From positions 1-37,639 of the forward strand of contig CAZLWR010000007.1 in the NCBI GenBank assembly GCA_964563595.1: a stretch of DNA of 37,639 nt. Reading direction: 5' to 3'. Shown one piece after another: positions 1 to 10,916 of the stretch (positions are counted from its first letter, which is position 1; each line of letters opens with the position of its first letter). The position numbers and the translations under genes are program-made. Under the pieces are notes generated by a model that saw only the letters and a list, made by a program, of their open reading frames with translations, ran no database searches and was not told where the DNA came from. This DNA is from CALMFT01 sp964563595. GTDB taxonomy: Bacteria > Patescibacteriota > Gracilibacteria > Absconditabacterales > Absconditicoccaceae.

Positions 1-3
1 GGT

Positions 4-1890
4 TTAGGATATAGATTTTATCATATATGTTCCCTCTGCTTTATATCCTATTTTTTCGTAGTATTTTTTTACTCATACCCCACTTATGACAGAGACTTTT
101 TGATATCCGCAGGATTTTGCTATAGACTCAGCTAGATCCATAAGTTGTCAACCAAGACCTTGATGTTGGGTTTTATTTCCATCTGAGGAACCGATAATAG
201 CAAGTTGCCCATAGACATGGAGTTCTCTGATAATAGCAGTGTTTTTACCTAATCATGGATATTCACTTTCTTGATCTAATATCCCCAGTTGCAACCTCGT
301 AAATCAATAAAGATTACCAAACTCATCTTCGAAACTAATAAAACATTGTAGTCCATTTGTGGTAGGATAGGAGCGAACTATTGGAAAAACATGTTCACTT
401 TTCAGAGTATTTCTTATTTCTCTAGATCTGGTATCTAGACAAACAAATGATCTTGCATCAGTGAGGTTGAGTTTTGTTCCCTGTGGAATGAAAGTGGTGA
501 TAGCACTTTTGTCCTCCTCCTGACGTGGCAATCCAATAGATTCCTTCTCTTCGCTTGTAATGACGGCAATGAGAGATTTGATCTGATTGTATAAATCTTC
601 TTGATTAGCTACTTCAACCGTATTGGGATATAGTTGACTATAATGTTCTATCACTGCCATCTCGCCTTTTATGCTAAACTCCTGCGTCAGCTCGTTTTCC
701 ACCAATTGTCTGAGGTTAGTGACATAATTTGATCAGACCGTCTCTTCGGCGGGGATATCACGAATGAGTCTTTTGATTCTGGTATAGGGTGGTATGTAAT
801 TTTTCAAAACTTTCTTGATGATATATTTATTTTCTTCAAGTGTTAATGGCGTGTATTCTCAGCTTTTGTACAAATCAAACAGGGGGGTATTGGGAATCAC
901 CGCTGTTGGATAAAATTTGATTTCGTCTGGGCAAAAAGCTGGATCTTGAAAACCCAATCTGAACGTATCAATGTCTTTTTCGGTAGTTGATTGATACAGA
1001 CCCGGCATAAGATGAACCGATATCTTGAAACCATAGGATCTGAGTTTAGTCATAGCGTCACGACATTGTTGGATAGTGTGTCCTCTTTTGTTAGCTTCGA
1101 GCACATCGTCAAACATGCTTTGTATGCCCATTTCTATCCTGGTGACACCTAATAGTCTTCGATATTGGCAGTTTTCATCAGTTACGTATTCGGGTCTTGT
1201 TTCAAGTGTGAGTCAGATTATTCTACATCATGCAGTTTCGTTGAGAGTGACTGATTCTTCAATACTTTTTGGAAAACTTATAGGAAGTGTTTCGAGATCA
1301 ATATTATTCGTATTGTCTCCTAGTTTTCAGCTTATATATAGTTCAAAAAATTGATCAAAAGTATTACAAGCATCGTACAATCCTTTTATGAAGGAGGTTT
1401 TATATTCTTGTGGATAAACATCTCGTGTACCACCCAATACAATCATTTCTATTTTGTCGGTTTCATGCCCCGTGAGCGTGAGACTTAATAGTCTATTGAA
1501 AACCTGTTTGTAAGGATCAAAATTATTCATCAATGCTCTTTGAGCACCTGGCTCTGTATTGATGTAAGACTTGGGCATGGTAGCATCATTGGGACAGAAG
1601 ATACACTCCCCGGGGCATCGAAATGGCTTGGTGAGAACTTGCACGGGAACTATACCTGATTGTGATCTGACCGCTCTTTTCCTCAACAGTAACTCCAGAG
1701 GTTTGTTTCTCTGTATGACTCATTGTTGGATTTGTTCAAAATATGTTTTAATAATCTGACTATTGCTGGGCATATGTTTGACTTCATGTGCTTGAGAAAT
1801 AGATTTTCTAATACTCAATAAATCCTCTAGATTCGGATTTTCCAGAGCAATAAGTTTTTGAAGTATATCGTAAGTAACGCTATGTTCCAT
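4..1890 (-). CDS. elp3: Elp3-family radical SAM / GNAT tRNA wobble-uridine modification enzyme
   Basis: The 628-residue protein is complete: ATG at 1890, TAA at 4-6. The N-terminal half is a radical SAM domain with the cluster motif CPGECIFCP (CX3CX2C), followed by FDPY, DKIEMIVLGGT and IIGLTLETRPEYV, all typical of Elp3. The C-terminal half is a GNAT acetyltransferase with IIRELHVYGQ, an acetyl-CoA loop QHQGLGQQL and VISGVGVKKYYEKIGY. Elp3 adds a carboxymethyl-type group at C5 of U34 in tRNA. UGA is read as Gly at several places, including 733-735, 304-306 and 253-255. Under the standard code the gene would look like three unrelated fragments. Bacterial Elp3 is usually somewhat shorter. No other Elongator subunits are present, as expected for single-subunit prokaryotic Elp3. 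The promoter was not recognised. Confidence 0.93.
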
Positions 1891-1948
1891 AACTATATAA
1901 TAGTAAAATTGCTCGTAAAAACAACCACAAGGATCTTGTTATAACATA

Positions 1949-1976
1949 TTGACATCTATATATAAGTAATCATAAT
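1949..1976 (+). promoter_or_regulatory. sigma70-type promoter for the small coiled-coil gene
   Basis: TTGACA at 1949-1954 is followed after 16 bp by CATAAT at 1971-1976, which ends 23 bp before the ATG at 2000. Both boxes are close to the sigma70 consensus. The match is by eye only. Confidence 0.5.
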
Positions 1977-1999
1977 GCAATTATATTTACATCTTTTTT

Positions 2000-2260
2000 A
2001 TGATCATGACAAATACTCCAAGTACTGATAATGCGGAAAGAATTGAATTATTGACTAAGGAACTACAAGATCGCGAAGATGAGTTTAAAAGAAAGAATAA
2101 TGTCTTATACGATAATTTACATCTAGATGCAGAGGTTAAATTAAGAATGATAAAAACGATACTTGACCCTATCAGTGATAGAATCAAGACAATAAAAGAA
2201 GAATTGAGACTTCTGGGAGTTGAAGTAGGAGAAGTTTTGTCGGGGGATAGTCCTTTGTAA
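2000..2260 (+). CDS. Small coiled-coil protein, function unknown
   Basis: This encodes 86 residues, ATG at 2000 (a second in-frame ATG is at 2006), TAA stop. The sequence is almost entirely charged and helical, with heptad-like stretches such as LLTKELQDREDEFKRK and IKTIKEELRLLG, so a coiled coil is likely. There is no signal peptide or membrane segment. It lies between divergent elp3 and convergent ligA and has its own promoter and terminator, which makes it a real single-gene unit. No family was recognised. It contains no UGA codon, which is not informative at this size. Confidence 0.6.
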   Translation: MIMTNTPSTDNAERIELLTKELQDREDEFKRKNNVLYDNLHLDAEVKLRMIKTILDPISDRIKTIKEELRLLGVEVGEVLSGDSPL

Positions 2261-2285
2261 GAGATATTTTCTAGTTTTTTGTAGA

Positions 2286-2319
2286 GCAGGTATTGTGGTT
2301 AAAACAATCCTGCTTTTTC
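2286..2319 (+). terminator. Intrinsic terminator of the small coiled-coil gene
   Basis: GCAGG at 2286-2290 pairs with CCTGC at 2309-2313. The stem extends inward through TATTGT / ACAAT with one interruption. A run of T follows at 2314-2318. It works for the + strand and overlaps the 3' end of the convergent ligA remnant. Confidence 0.7.
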
Positions 2320-3711
2320 TAATCAAAAATCTACATCCAATTTTTTTTCTAAAGCTTCAAGTCACTCTATGATTTCAATGCCTTGTTTCCCTGCTTTTGA
2401 TACTTTGCTGGACGGATTATTTCAGATTATTAAGAGATTGGTATTTTTGGTTATATTTGGGGCGTAGTTGGCACCTTGCTTCACCAGTATTTCAATAATT
2501 TTTTCTCTAGGGATTTGAAATACGCCGCTAATGGCAAATCTGACATATTGGAGTCTTTCACTTTCTCTAGCTTGTTCTGTTCCAAAGTTATCAAATTTGA
2601 GACCATATCGGGCTAGTTGTTCAAGGAGATGCACGTTACTTGGATGCTGAACTCGATCTGTAATACTGGATATGGTTTCGGGTCATACCGAATGAATTCA
2701 GGACAGGAAGATCGTGTCTGATAAATAACCAATCAAACTTGATACTTCGAATGCTCTCACATCATTTTGATCCTCTAGTTTTGAACGTTCAGCTTCTTGT
2801 ATATGATCTACAATCACTTTAGCAGTTTTCTCTCCTACTTGTGGTATACCCAAGGCATTGATAATTTTGGCGAGTTCGTTGTTTTTCGATTTCTCTAAGT
2901 ATACGATAATATTATCAATTTTTTTGTCACCCATACCTGGTAGGTTTTTGACAATCATTCTCATCTGTGGCTCTTTCAGCTTATACAAATCAGTATAATT
3001 ACTAATAATCTGATTATCAACCATTTGCTCTATGATTGCATCGCCTATTCCCTCTATATTCATAGCATCGCGATGTACGAAATGCTTGATTTTCTCTTTG
3101 CTACTGGCAGGACATGCTGAGTTGATACAATAAAAGCTGGTATTTCATGAAGATGCAATTTCTTTGTGGATAGATTCTTTGCACATGGGGCAATGACTTG
3201 GGAACACAACGGGTTTTTGCGATCCATCACGCAAATGAGGGATGACGCATACAATATAGGGAATGACTTCTCCAGATCTTTGGATAACAACGTGATCTCC
3301 GAGTCTAATGTCTTTTTCCTCTATAAAATCGGGATTGTGCAAAGTAACTCTCGAAATAGTAACACCTGATAGTTCTACTGGCCTTATAAAAGCAACCGGA
3401 GTCAATATCCCGGTCCTTCCTACTTGAAAATCTATGGATTGAATGACAGATGTGGCTTGCTTTGCTGGATATTTATAGGCTATAGCTCGTCTGGGATGGT
3501 GGTTTGTGTTCCCCAATAGCTCTCTTTGGTGTTGATCAGCAACTTTTATAACCAAGCCGTCAAACTCTATATCTTCATTATCCAATTGATTTTTAATAAC
3601 CTGATCTAGACAGACTTCTATAACTTCTTCTATGCTGGTGCAACTACGTGAAAAAGGTGCTGGTAAAAAACCTAGTTGTTCAATATAATGTTGAGATTCC
3701 TTATTCGACAT
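2299..3711 (-). CDS. ligA: NAD-dependent DNA ligase lacking its N-terminal third
   Basis: The 470-residue product matches LigA from the middle of the nucleotidyltransferase domain to the C terminus. Visible in order are FDGLVIKV and AIAYKYPA (two conserved lysines of the nucleotide site), the OB fold, a four-Cys zinc site (CPMC...CINSAC), helix-hairpin-helix repeats with NIEGIGDAIIEQM and LGIPQVGEKTA, and a BRCT domain ending in ITKNTNLLIIG. LigA is normally about 650-700 residues. Domain Ia and the adenylated lysine motif KxDG are absent. Upstream of the ATG at 3711 the frame runs only to a stop at 3745-3747, and pilB begins at 3758, so the missing part cannot lie directly upstream. The rest of the frame is intact (UGA as Gly) and shows no decay. 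It could be a split ligase, a recent truncation or an assembly join. Confidence 0.85.
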
Positions 3712-3757
3712 GGTATAATTTGATTTTTTAAGAATTTTTCAGTATTATTAATTTATC

Positions 3758-5341
3758 ATGGCAAATCAACCGACTAATCACATTCTCCAGCCAACAGATA
3801 TATCAGCTATCAAGCCAAATTTTGATATGCTTAAATTGATTCCCAAGTCTCAGGCAGCGGAAGATCAGATTTTGGTGTTTGACAAAAAAGATAATCAGTT
3901 ACAACTGCTTACTACCAATAATGTACCTGCGAAATTAGATCAGATTATTTCTTCTTTTCAAAACAAAAACTATACAGTGGATACTTATTTCACTGATATG
4001 ATTGGCTTCGAGTTGGCATTGGGACGATATGATCAAATGTTAGATTTCCAAAAACAATTAGAACTGAGAGAGGATTATAGACTGAAAGTGACTGGTAAAA
4101 AGGCTATTGAGCTAATAAAGGATACAATAAAAAATAAATCACAATTTAGTGAAGTGGATCTCATCAATGAGTTGGTAAGATTGAGTTTCCAAGCAGGTGC
4201 AAGTGATATGCATTTACAGTCTGAACAACAGGGCGTAGTATTGAGATTAAGAATAAATGGTGTTTTGGAAAATGTTGCTACTTTGACGCATGAGGAGTAT
4301 ATCGTGTACCTCATGAAAATAAAGTATATGAGCGGAGTGAAAATAAATATCGCGAAAACTCCTCAAGATGGTAGATTTGATTTTTGGGTATGGACTGAGG
4401 GAGATTTGATTAAAGGTAAAGAAAATCATAGACAGATAGATGCCAGAGTTTCTTTTATGCCTGGTTTAAGATGAGAGTCTATTGTTATTAGATTTTTGGA
4501 TAGTTCCCAATCCATCATGACATTTAGTGACATTGGTTTTGCCCCATATCATATTCCTGTTATTGTTAGAAATCTTCAGAAAAATAGTGGCTTAATACTG
4601 ATGACTGGTCCTACTGGAAGTGGTAAAACAACAACCTTATACTCTATGTTGCAATATCTCAATAATCCTGATATAAAGATTATAACACTTGAGGATCCGG
4701 TTGAGTATGAGATACCTGGCATCCAGCAGTCTCAGATACATGAAGACCAAGGTTATACCTTTGCTGAGTGAGTCAGGTCTGTCTTGAGGCATGATCCTGA
4801 TGTGATACTTGTATGAGAAATTAGAGATTTGGATACGGCTAATGCGGCCATCAATGCGGCTTTAACCTGACACTTGGTTTTCAGCACCTTGCATACCAAT
4901 AGTGCTTTAGAAGCGATAGGAAGATTATTAAATCTAGGTGTGAAGCCATACTTGCTTGCTCCCGCTATCAATATGATTGTAGGTCAAAGATTAATTCGTG
5001 AGCTATGACCAGATAAAGTACCAAATACAAAGTTTCAATTTCAAGGTTCTGAACTTGAAGAATCATCCACCTATGTAAAAAAGTATTTTCCTGACTTACT
5101 TCCTAGTAAGCCAACATTATTTGATCCGAATCCTGATGGCGAATGATATGCAGGAAGAGTTGCTGCTGCAGAGATATTTGAACCTAATGAAGAAACTCGC
5201 AAGTTGTTACTAGAAGGTAAGCTTGGATGAGAAATATTTGATATAATCAGAAAAACCGGTTACATGACTATGCGAGATGACGGTATTATAAAGGTATGGA
5301 ATTGAATTACCACTTTGGACGAATTGAGGAGAATTATTTAA
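3758..5341 (+). CDS. pilB: Type IV pilus assembly ATPase PilB/GspE
   Basis: The 527-residue AAA+ ATPase would power pilus extension at the inner membrane. Seen are an Asp box region (ASDMHLQSEQ), Walker A GPTGSGKTTTLYS near residue 285, EDPVEYEIPGIQQSQI, Walker B DPDVILVGEIRD near residue 347, and the His box LTGHLVFSTLHTNSA. Several Gly in these motifs are UGA, including the invariant one in VGEIRD. The stop is TAA at 5339-5341. The four-Cys zinc site usual after QRL(I/V)R in GspE/PilB is missing (the sequence here is GQRLIRELGPDK). No Shine-Dalgarno site is visible. PilC and a PilO-like protein are encoded 6-8 kb downstream. The last 11 residues resemble the tail of the next gene. Confidence 0.93.
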
Positions 5342-5391
5342 TCTAAATATCAATCCAGATTTCTATTTATGAATAAGTTGCATAAAAAGCT

Positions 5392-6351
5392 ATGCTTGAT
5401 ACTCATAATATCAGTACTGATGATTTGTCTTTGCCCTGAGGTGTACTTCCTCAAGCGGCTGAGATAGGCTCTGTAACCGATGTACAGCATACTGAGAATG
5501 TAGTTAATAACATATATTGGCTATTCGAACATAGCAGAATAGAGAATGCCCAAAAAGATCTTGAGATTGAAAGAGCTCTATTAGAGAAAATAAATATTGA
5601 ATCTTCTGCACAACTAAATCTACTAATTGAGAATTTTCCCTATGTAGGTTATTTCCAATATACTATGAGTGATTCATACATTGAGAATCTTGTTTTTATC
5701 TTCAATAACTGAGTCGTTATGAATATGAGCTCTTTCATACCTCCAGATCTAAAGATATATAATATATATTCTGAAAAAACCAAAGTATTACTTTGAGAAA
5801 GTTACGACGCCTTTATTGAAATGTATGTATGATCTTGAGAGAAAAGTTCATGACAATGATGTTTTTATCATGCTAAGTTATGATGCGTATTCATTGATCC
5901 CGCGCTTCTTGATAAACCTTGATGATTAGCGCTTATGCTACATGAACTATGACACGCGCACGATAAGAGCGATGCTTTTAAACATTTGCATGGATGATCT
6001 ACGCTGGAAGATGCTGGTTGAATATCAGCCATAATAAAGCATAAATCTCAAAGCGAAAGACTTGCAAATGCTTTTTTACTTAAGTCATTGAGACATATAG
6101 CAGATACATACCAGTGAGACATAGATATGATTGATTACATAGGCAATACTAAAGAATTTATAAAAGTGCAATTGTTATCTTACAAAGCTTGATTTCTGCT
6201 TGCTCTTATAGATTTGTTCGATTGAGATAAGCAGAAATTACAGGAAATGGATTTTGATAGACTATTTTTGAGGCCTTCCAATCCACATACAAAAAGGAAG
6301 GAAAGTAAGAAAAGAACTACCGCTTTGGACGAAGTGAGAAGGATTATTTAG
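5392..6351 (+). CDS. Putative zinc metallopeptidase (HELGH)
   Basis: The frame is visible only with UGA as Gly. It gives 319 residues from ATG 5392 to TAG 6349-6351. It contains an HEXXH site, LALMLHELGHAHD, with H184, E185 and H188. A likely third ligand is E222 in SERLANAFLLKSLR, an arrangement like ImmA/IrrE-type zincins. About 16 of 22 glycines are UGA, a much heavier use than in gyrA. There is no signal peptide, so it is probably cytoplasmic. The gene starts 50 bp after pilB on the same strand. Its 3' end overlaps the convergent gene by 8 bp. Its C-terminal tail TTALDEVRRII resembles that of PilB. The family is not certain, and the catalytic assignment is inferred from the motif. Confidence 0.75.
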
Positions 6352-7198
6352 TTATATTGGGATGATAATTAAAAAAGTAATGACTCGTATCATTATCATT
6401 TCTTTGACTACTAAAATTTAATACATCGCGTTCTTCTCCTTTAACATCTTCTTGTTTGATGGTGAAATGCTTATCATTAAATCTTATTAATCAATTTTCT
6501 GTCGTGAATATATCCAAGCTTGCTGGGAAAACAATTTTTGCATTAGGCGACGCACTTGTTCATTGAATAATATAGTTTGGAGCAGATACCCCTATATGTT
6601 CTAATTGCTCAGCCAGAGTAGGTGCAAGTACTTTTCCTGTAATACATGAGTATAATAGAAGCGAACCTCAGGCTAACTCTTCCATTAAGAAATCTATTTT
6701 TCATTTTTTTACTTGCTTACTGGTAAGGTAATCGAAATTACTATTTCCAATTGATTGTTCATCTCCATGTTCATGTATCATTACCATTCATAGCTCTTTC
6801 TTTCACTGTGCTATGTGCTTTCTGAAGTATCACAGTATTTTCTTGATTTCGTCCACATTGTTATACTCAAATGCGAATAAAGATCATGGACCGTAATCTT
6901 CATATTGATGAAGGGATTGTTGAAGTAGTCACCTGACTCCTGCATATCCGCTGTGTCACAAGTCTTTAGAAAAGTAGATACCTACTTTGCTACTTTGACT
7001 TTCGTTGAAAACGGTGAGTATGTCTTTTTGTATGTGGGACTTGCGTAGGGCGGATAGTGGCAGCGGCTTTGTTTCATACAGATTTGCTAAGGCGCCTATA
7101 TATGCCTCATCATAATCTCCAGAGGCTTTTAACTCATATTGGTTTTGATTAAATCATGGCAATTTTGGTCGCTCTGCTTTTAAAACTATTGGTTGCAT
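6344..7198 (-). CDS. Putative clan CD (CHAT/caspase-like or DUF4347-like) cysteine peptidase
   Basis: This 284-residue frame is readable only with UGA as Gly (ATG 7198, TAA 6344-6346). A hydrophobic strand leads into an HG motif (GMVMIHEHGDE, H144-G145). Forty-one residues later another strand leads into GGSLLLYSCITGK with C185. This strand-HG ... strand-S/A-C pattern with a following TG is the mark of clan CD peptidases such as CHAT, and also resembles the LLYGC motif of DUF4347. A later QGTSAS stretch fits the DUF4347 pattern. No signal peptide is visible. It follows the trypsin-like gene by 33 bp on the same strand, probably as one transcript. The fold call rests on motifs alone and the exact family is open. 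Confidence 0.6.
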
Positions 7199-7231
7199 GC
7201 TTGTTCTTTTTATAATAAATTTAGACTTTTG

Positions 7232-8041
7232 TTATCTATTGAGCAAGGGTTTAATTTTGCGTTCATACTGTTCTACTATAAAGTCGATTGGAATAAAAAC
7301 TCCTTTATCGTTCCCAGAACTCGCAAAGAGCATCCCACCGATCCCTTTATCATTGAATAATATAGAGCCAGAAGTTCATGGTTTTATAACTGGCTCTATA
7401 ATTCAAAATGTATTTTTTCATAGATCCTTTTTGCCACTTGCTAGTAATGCCTGTGATCAACTGTAGACATTTCTAGTTTTAAAAATTGAAAAACAATCTC
7501 TTATTTCTTCATATACTGCTAGCTGTGAATTATCAAATGCTCCCGTGTGAAATTGTATATTTCATAAATGATCTCAGTGGTAATAGCCTAATAATTGTCA
7601 ATGATTAAAGGAAACTGTTCCGATGTCCTTGAGTGACTTAATATCTTTATATTCATTTTGAATAATAATAAAACCAATATCATGTTTAACAATATCTCCT
7701 TTTGCCCTAAAAGCCTTTATAATTTGTTGTTTGCTTCTATCTGCTATACGGTATACATCCAGATTATCAAAATGAAATCCATGAGAGCATAGTGCTATAA
7801 CAATCTTGTCGCCTAATTCCTCCAGCATAAAACCAAAACTTGCTCCTCATTCGCTGGCATTATGGCTGAGCACGGTAAATAAGTCTGGTATATGCTGATT
7901 ATTTTTTGGATCCCTAAACTTTCTCACGAATTCATGAAACTTTGTTTTTGCAGCTTCTTCTCGTCCATGAACTTGTTTGTATAATTTAGGTATATAGAAA
8001 TGGTTACTACTCATTGTATATTGACATATAAATATATGCAT
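7232..8041 (-). CDS. Putative trypsin-like serine peptidase
   Basis: The frame gives 269 residues with UGA as Gly and TAA at 7232-7234. A chymotrypsin-type triad can be read: H87 in VIALCSHGFHF, D121 in KHDIGFIII and S224 in KPGTSGSILFNDKGIGGMLF. The GxSGS motif followed by a strand and a Gly-rich turn is typical of the family. There is no signal peptide or membrane segment, unusual for this fold in bacteria, where most members are exported. The longest start is ATG 8041. A promoter-like TTGATA-16-TATAGA (8068-8041, minus) would place transcription start inside the first codons, so ATG 8014 (MSSNHFYIPK) may be the true start. It lies upstream of and co-directional with the clan CD peptidase gene. 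Confidence 0.6.
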
Positions 8042-8167
8042 CTATAAGAAAAATTCTTTTCTTATCAAGAACTTTTTGCAATATCATCTCAAATAATTAC
8101 ACATCAGCTTATATTTCATTTTTAGAATATGTCTAAGAGTTATATTTTATAAGTTGATTTTTTGTTT

Positions 8168-10627
8168 ATGTCCAACCAAGAAGACTTGTTCACTCCTGTT
8201 GATAAGAATATTATTAGCCAAGCAATAGAGTCTGAAATATCTCAGTCATACATAGATTATGCAATGTCTGTAATTGTTTCTCGTGCCTTGCCTGATACAA
8301 GAGACGGTATGAAGCCGGTAATAAGAAGAATATTGTATGCAATGTACGATATGAATATTACTCATAACAATAAATACGTAAAATCTGCTAGAGTAGTATG
8401 AGAAGTGATGGGTAAATATCATCCGCATGGTGATAGCTCAATCTATGAGGCTATGGTAAGACTTGCTCAGGATTTTTCATTGAGATATCCACTAGTAGAT
8501 GGTCAGGGGAATTTCGGATCAATTGATGGAGACGGAGCCGCTGCATCAAGATATACCGAGGTTAAGCTTACTAAGTTAGCCGAGTCTGTTCTCGAGAATT
8601 TAGACGAAGACACCGTGGATCGAAGACCAAATTATGATAGCTCTAGAGAGGAACCAAAAGTACTTCCGACGAGATTTCCTAATCATTTGTGCAATGGTAC
8701 TATGGGTATTGCGGTGGGTATGGCGACCAATATGGCTCCTCACAATCTCACTGAAGTAATTGATGCCTGTAATCTATTGATACAAAATCCCGAAGCAAGC
8801 ATTGATGATATTATGGAGATTATTAAATGACCTGATTTTCCTACAGGTGGTGTTATTTTCGATACAGCAAATATTAAGCAGGTTTATACGAAGGGAAGAG
8901 GTAGTATTATTATGAGAGCGAAAACTCATATAGAGACTGGTAAAAACGGTACTTTTATTATCATTGACGGAGTGCCTTATCAAGTGATGAAAGCGGGCAT
9001 CGTAGAAAAGATTGGAGAATTGGTGGCAGAAAGAAAAATTGAGTGAATTGCTGATATTATAGACGAATCCGCAAAGACCAATATTAGAGTGAGCATTGAA
9101 CTGAAAAAATGATATGATCCTGGAGAGATTTTATTACAATTATATAAATATACAAATCTACAAACTACTTTTTCTGTGAACAATGTTACCTTGGTTGAAG
9201 AAGGTTTACAACCAAGGACTTTGAATATTAAAGATCTTTTGCAGGAATTCATTGATTTCAGAAGAATAGTGGTGCTCAGAAGATCGAAGTTCCAGCTCGC
9301 TAAGGCACAAGACAGACTGCACATCTTAGAATGATTACATAGGGCTATTAGTATCATTGATGAGATTATAGCTGTGATTAGAGCGAGTCAAACTACTGAT
9401 GAGGCCAAACAAGAATTGATGGATAAGTTTGATTTTACTGATGTGCAAGCTGAGTATATTTTGAAACTTACTTTGGGTAGATTGGTAGGTTTGGAAATTC
9501 AGAAGATCTTGGAAGAAATAGCAGATAAGCAAGCCCTTATTGCGGAATTGACTCTGATTATAAATGATCCTGTAAAGCGTGATGAGGTAGTAGTAGCAGA
9601 AATAAATGAGGTGAAAGATAAGTTTGGTGATGAAAGAAAAACTGAAGTAAGTGATGAAGTGGGAGATATGGCAGGTGATTTCAAGAAACTGCTCAAATTA
9701 CAGGATTTAAAAAAGGAAGATGTTATTTGTTTGATTGATAATGAGAGTAAGATCAAGTTACTCTACCAATCAAGAATTATGAATATACCAGAAGAAACAG
9801 CTCATATGATTTATACCAATAACCAAGATAAACTGATTGTTATTACGGATATAGGTGAGTTGGTAATAGCGAGATTAAAAGACCTCCCTTCACACAACCC
9901 CAAGTCCGATCCACTTGATCCTATTAAGCATTGGTGATTGAAAGGTAAAATAGTAGTGTGTGAAACAATGGAGGACGATTATCAATACTTAAGTATGATG
10001 AGCAACATGAATAGTCTGAAAAAGATTAAGAAAGATTTATTGCTCGGCTTTAAGAAATTTCCTACGGTAATTATGAACCTTGAAGAAGGTGAAAGAATTA
10101 TTTCTGTTGTGCCAACAAAAGATGACGAATATATAGGAATAGTATCTCAAGAAGGTCAAATGGTGTTGTTTAAGGACACAGACCTTAGGCCAATGGGTAA
10201 GACATCGGGTGGTGTGAAAGGCATTGAACTCAAAGATACTGATAAAATTGCGAGTATGTTTAAATACAAGGACGAGGAATTCATTTTAGTGTATAGCAAC
10301 AATGCTGCTAAGTTATTGAACATTGATGACTTGAAATTTAATCGTAGAGGACATAGAGGCCAAAGCATTGCTACGCTGAAGATAACCGAGAAGATACTTG
10401 GAGCTTTGCCTATCAATGAAGGCAATATTCGTATCAAGCTGGACAATGACGAACTCAAGACTTTGCATAATGATACTATGAAACTTGATGAACCAGACGG
10501 CACACTTGAACAAATTACCAACAATAAGATAGTGATGGTCTATAGACCTTGGGAGGATAGAACTGCAGAGGAACAAAAGGTTCCAAACTCTAAATTCAAA
10601 ATGAAGAAAATAAACTGAGCGGAATAA
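8168..10627 (+). CDS. gyrA: DNA gyrase (type IIA topoisomerase) subunit A
   Basis: The 819-residue protein has the full GyrA/ParC architecture. The N-terminal breakage domain shows YAMSVIVSRALPDTRDG, GKYHPHGDSSIYEAMVRLAQ and the catalytic tyrosine in AAASRYTEVKL. The tower and coiled coil follow, then a C-terminal beta-pinwheel with LRPMGKTSGGVKGIEL. Only about seven UGA-Gly codons occur (for example 8399-8401, 8828-8830 and 10616-10618), with GGT/GGA preferred, as might be expected for a highly expressed gene. The start is ATG 8168 (an upstream TTG at 8162 is less likely). The stop TAA 10625-10627 lies in the terminator loop. ParC is the alternative, because a clean QRRGGKG GyrA box was not found. 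Confidence 0.9.
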
Positions 10628-10641
10628 TCCGCTCTTTTTTT
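10617..10641 (+). terminator. Intrinsic terminator of gyrA
   Basis: GAGCGGA (10617-10623), loop ATAA and TCCGCTC (10628-10634) form a perfect 7-bp stem followed by seven T. The gyrA stop codon sits in the loop. The T run overlaps the stop of the convergent small membrane protein gene. Confidence 0.9.
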
Positions 10642-10912
10642 ATTGTTCAATTGGTCGTGCTTGATTTGAACTATTGCTATTTTCTATAGTATTTTTTTGA
10701 TCTTTCTCTTCTGTAGCTTTTTTGATAGTGTGAGTTGGATTCAGCATTCCTTGGATTGAAGTATAAACCGGCCCAGCTCCTAAGAATAATCAGATGAGAG
10801 CAAGTACTATCCCTATGTTTTTATTCCTTCTATGCCCTTGTTCCACCGCTTTCTCATGTCAATCTTTTGCAAATGCTGCAGCGAATTCTTTTGAATTATC
10901 AATATTTACCAT
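10640..10912 (-). CDS. Small single-pass membrane protein
   Basis: The 90-residue frame runs from ATG 10912 to TAA 10640-10642, with two UGA-Gly codons. A charged N terminus (EKAVEQGHRRNKN) precedes one hydrophobic segment, IGIVLALIGLFLGAGPVY, near residues 33-50. A polar Ser/Asn-rich tail follows. By the positive-inside rule the N terminus is cytoplasmic. It begins 4 bp after the stop of the PilO-like gene on the same strand, so the two are probably cotranscribed and it may be a minor pilus-assembly component. No family was recognised. Confidence 0.65.
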
Positions 10913-10916
10913 ATGA

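Noticed and set aside
304..1686. Three separate short minus-strand genes
   Set aside because: They lie in one frame and join through UGA-Gly into a single Elp3 with conserved motifs across the joins.
2422..3063. ligA broken into several pseudogene pieces
   Set aside because: The internal breaks are UGA-Gly codons. Only the missing N terminus is real.
9374..10618. Split gyrA or several short gyrase-like genes
   Set aside because: All pieces share one frame and read through UGA to TAA at 10625-10627.
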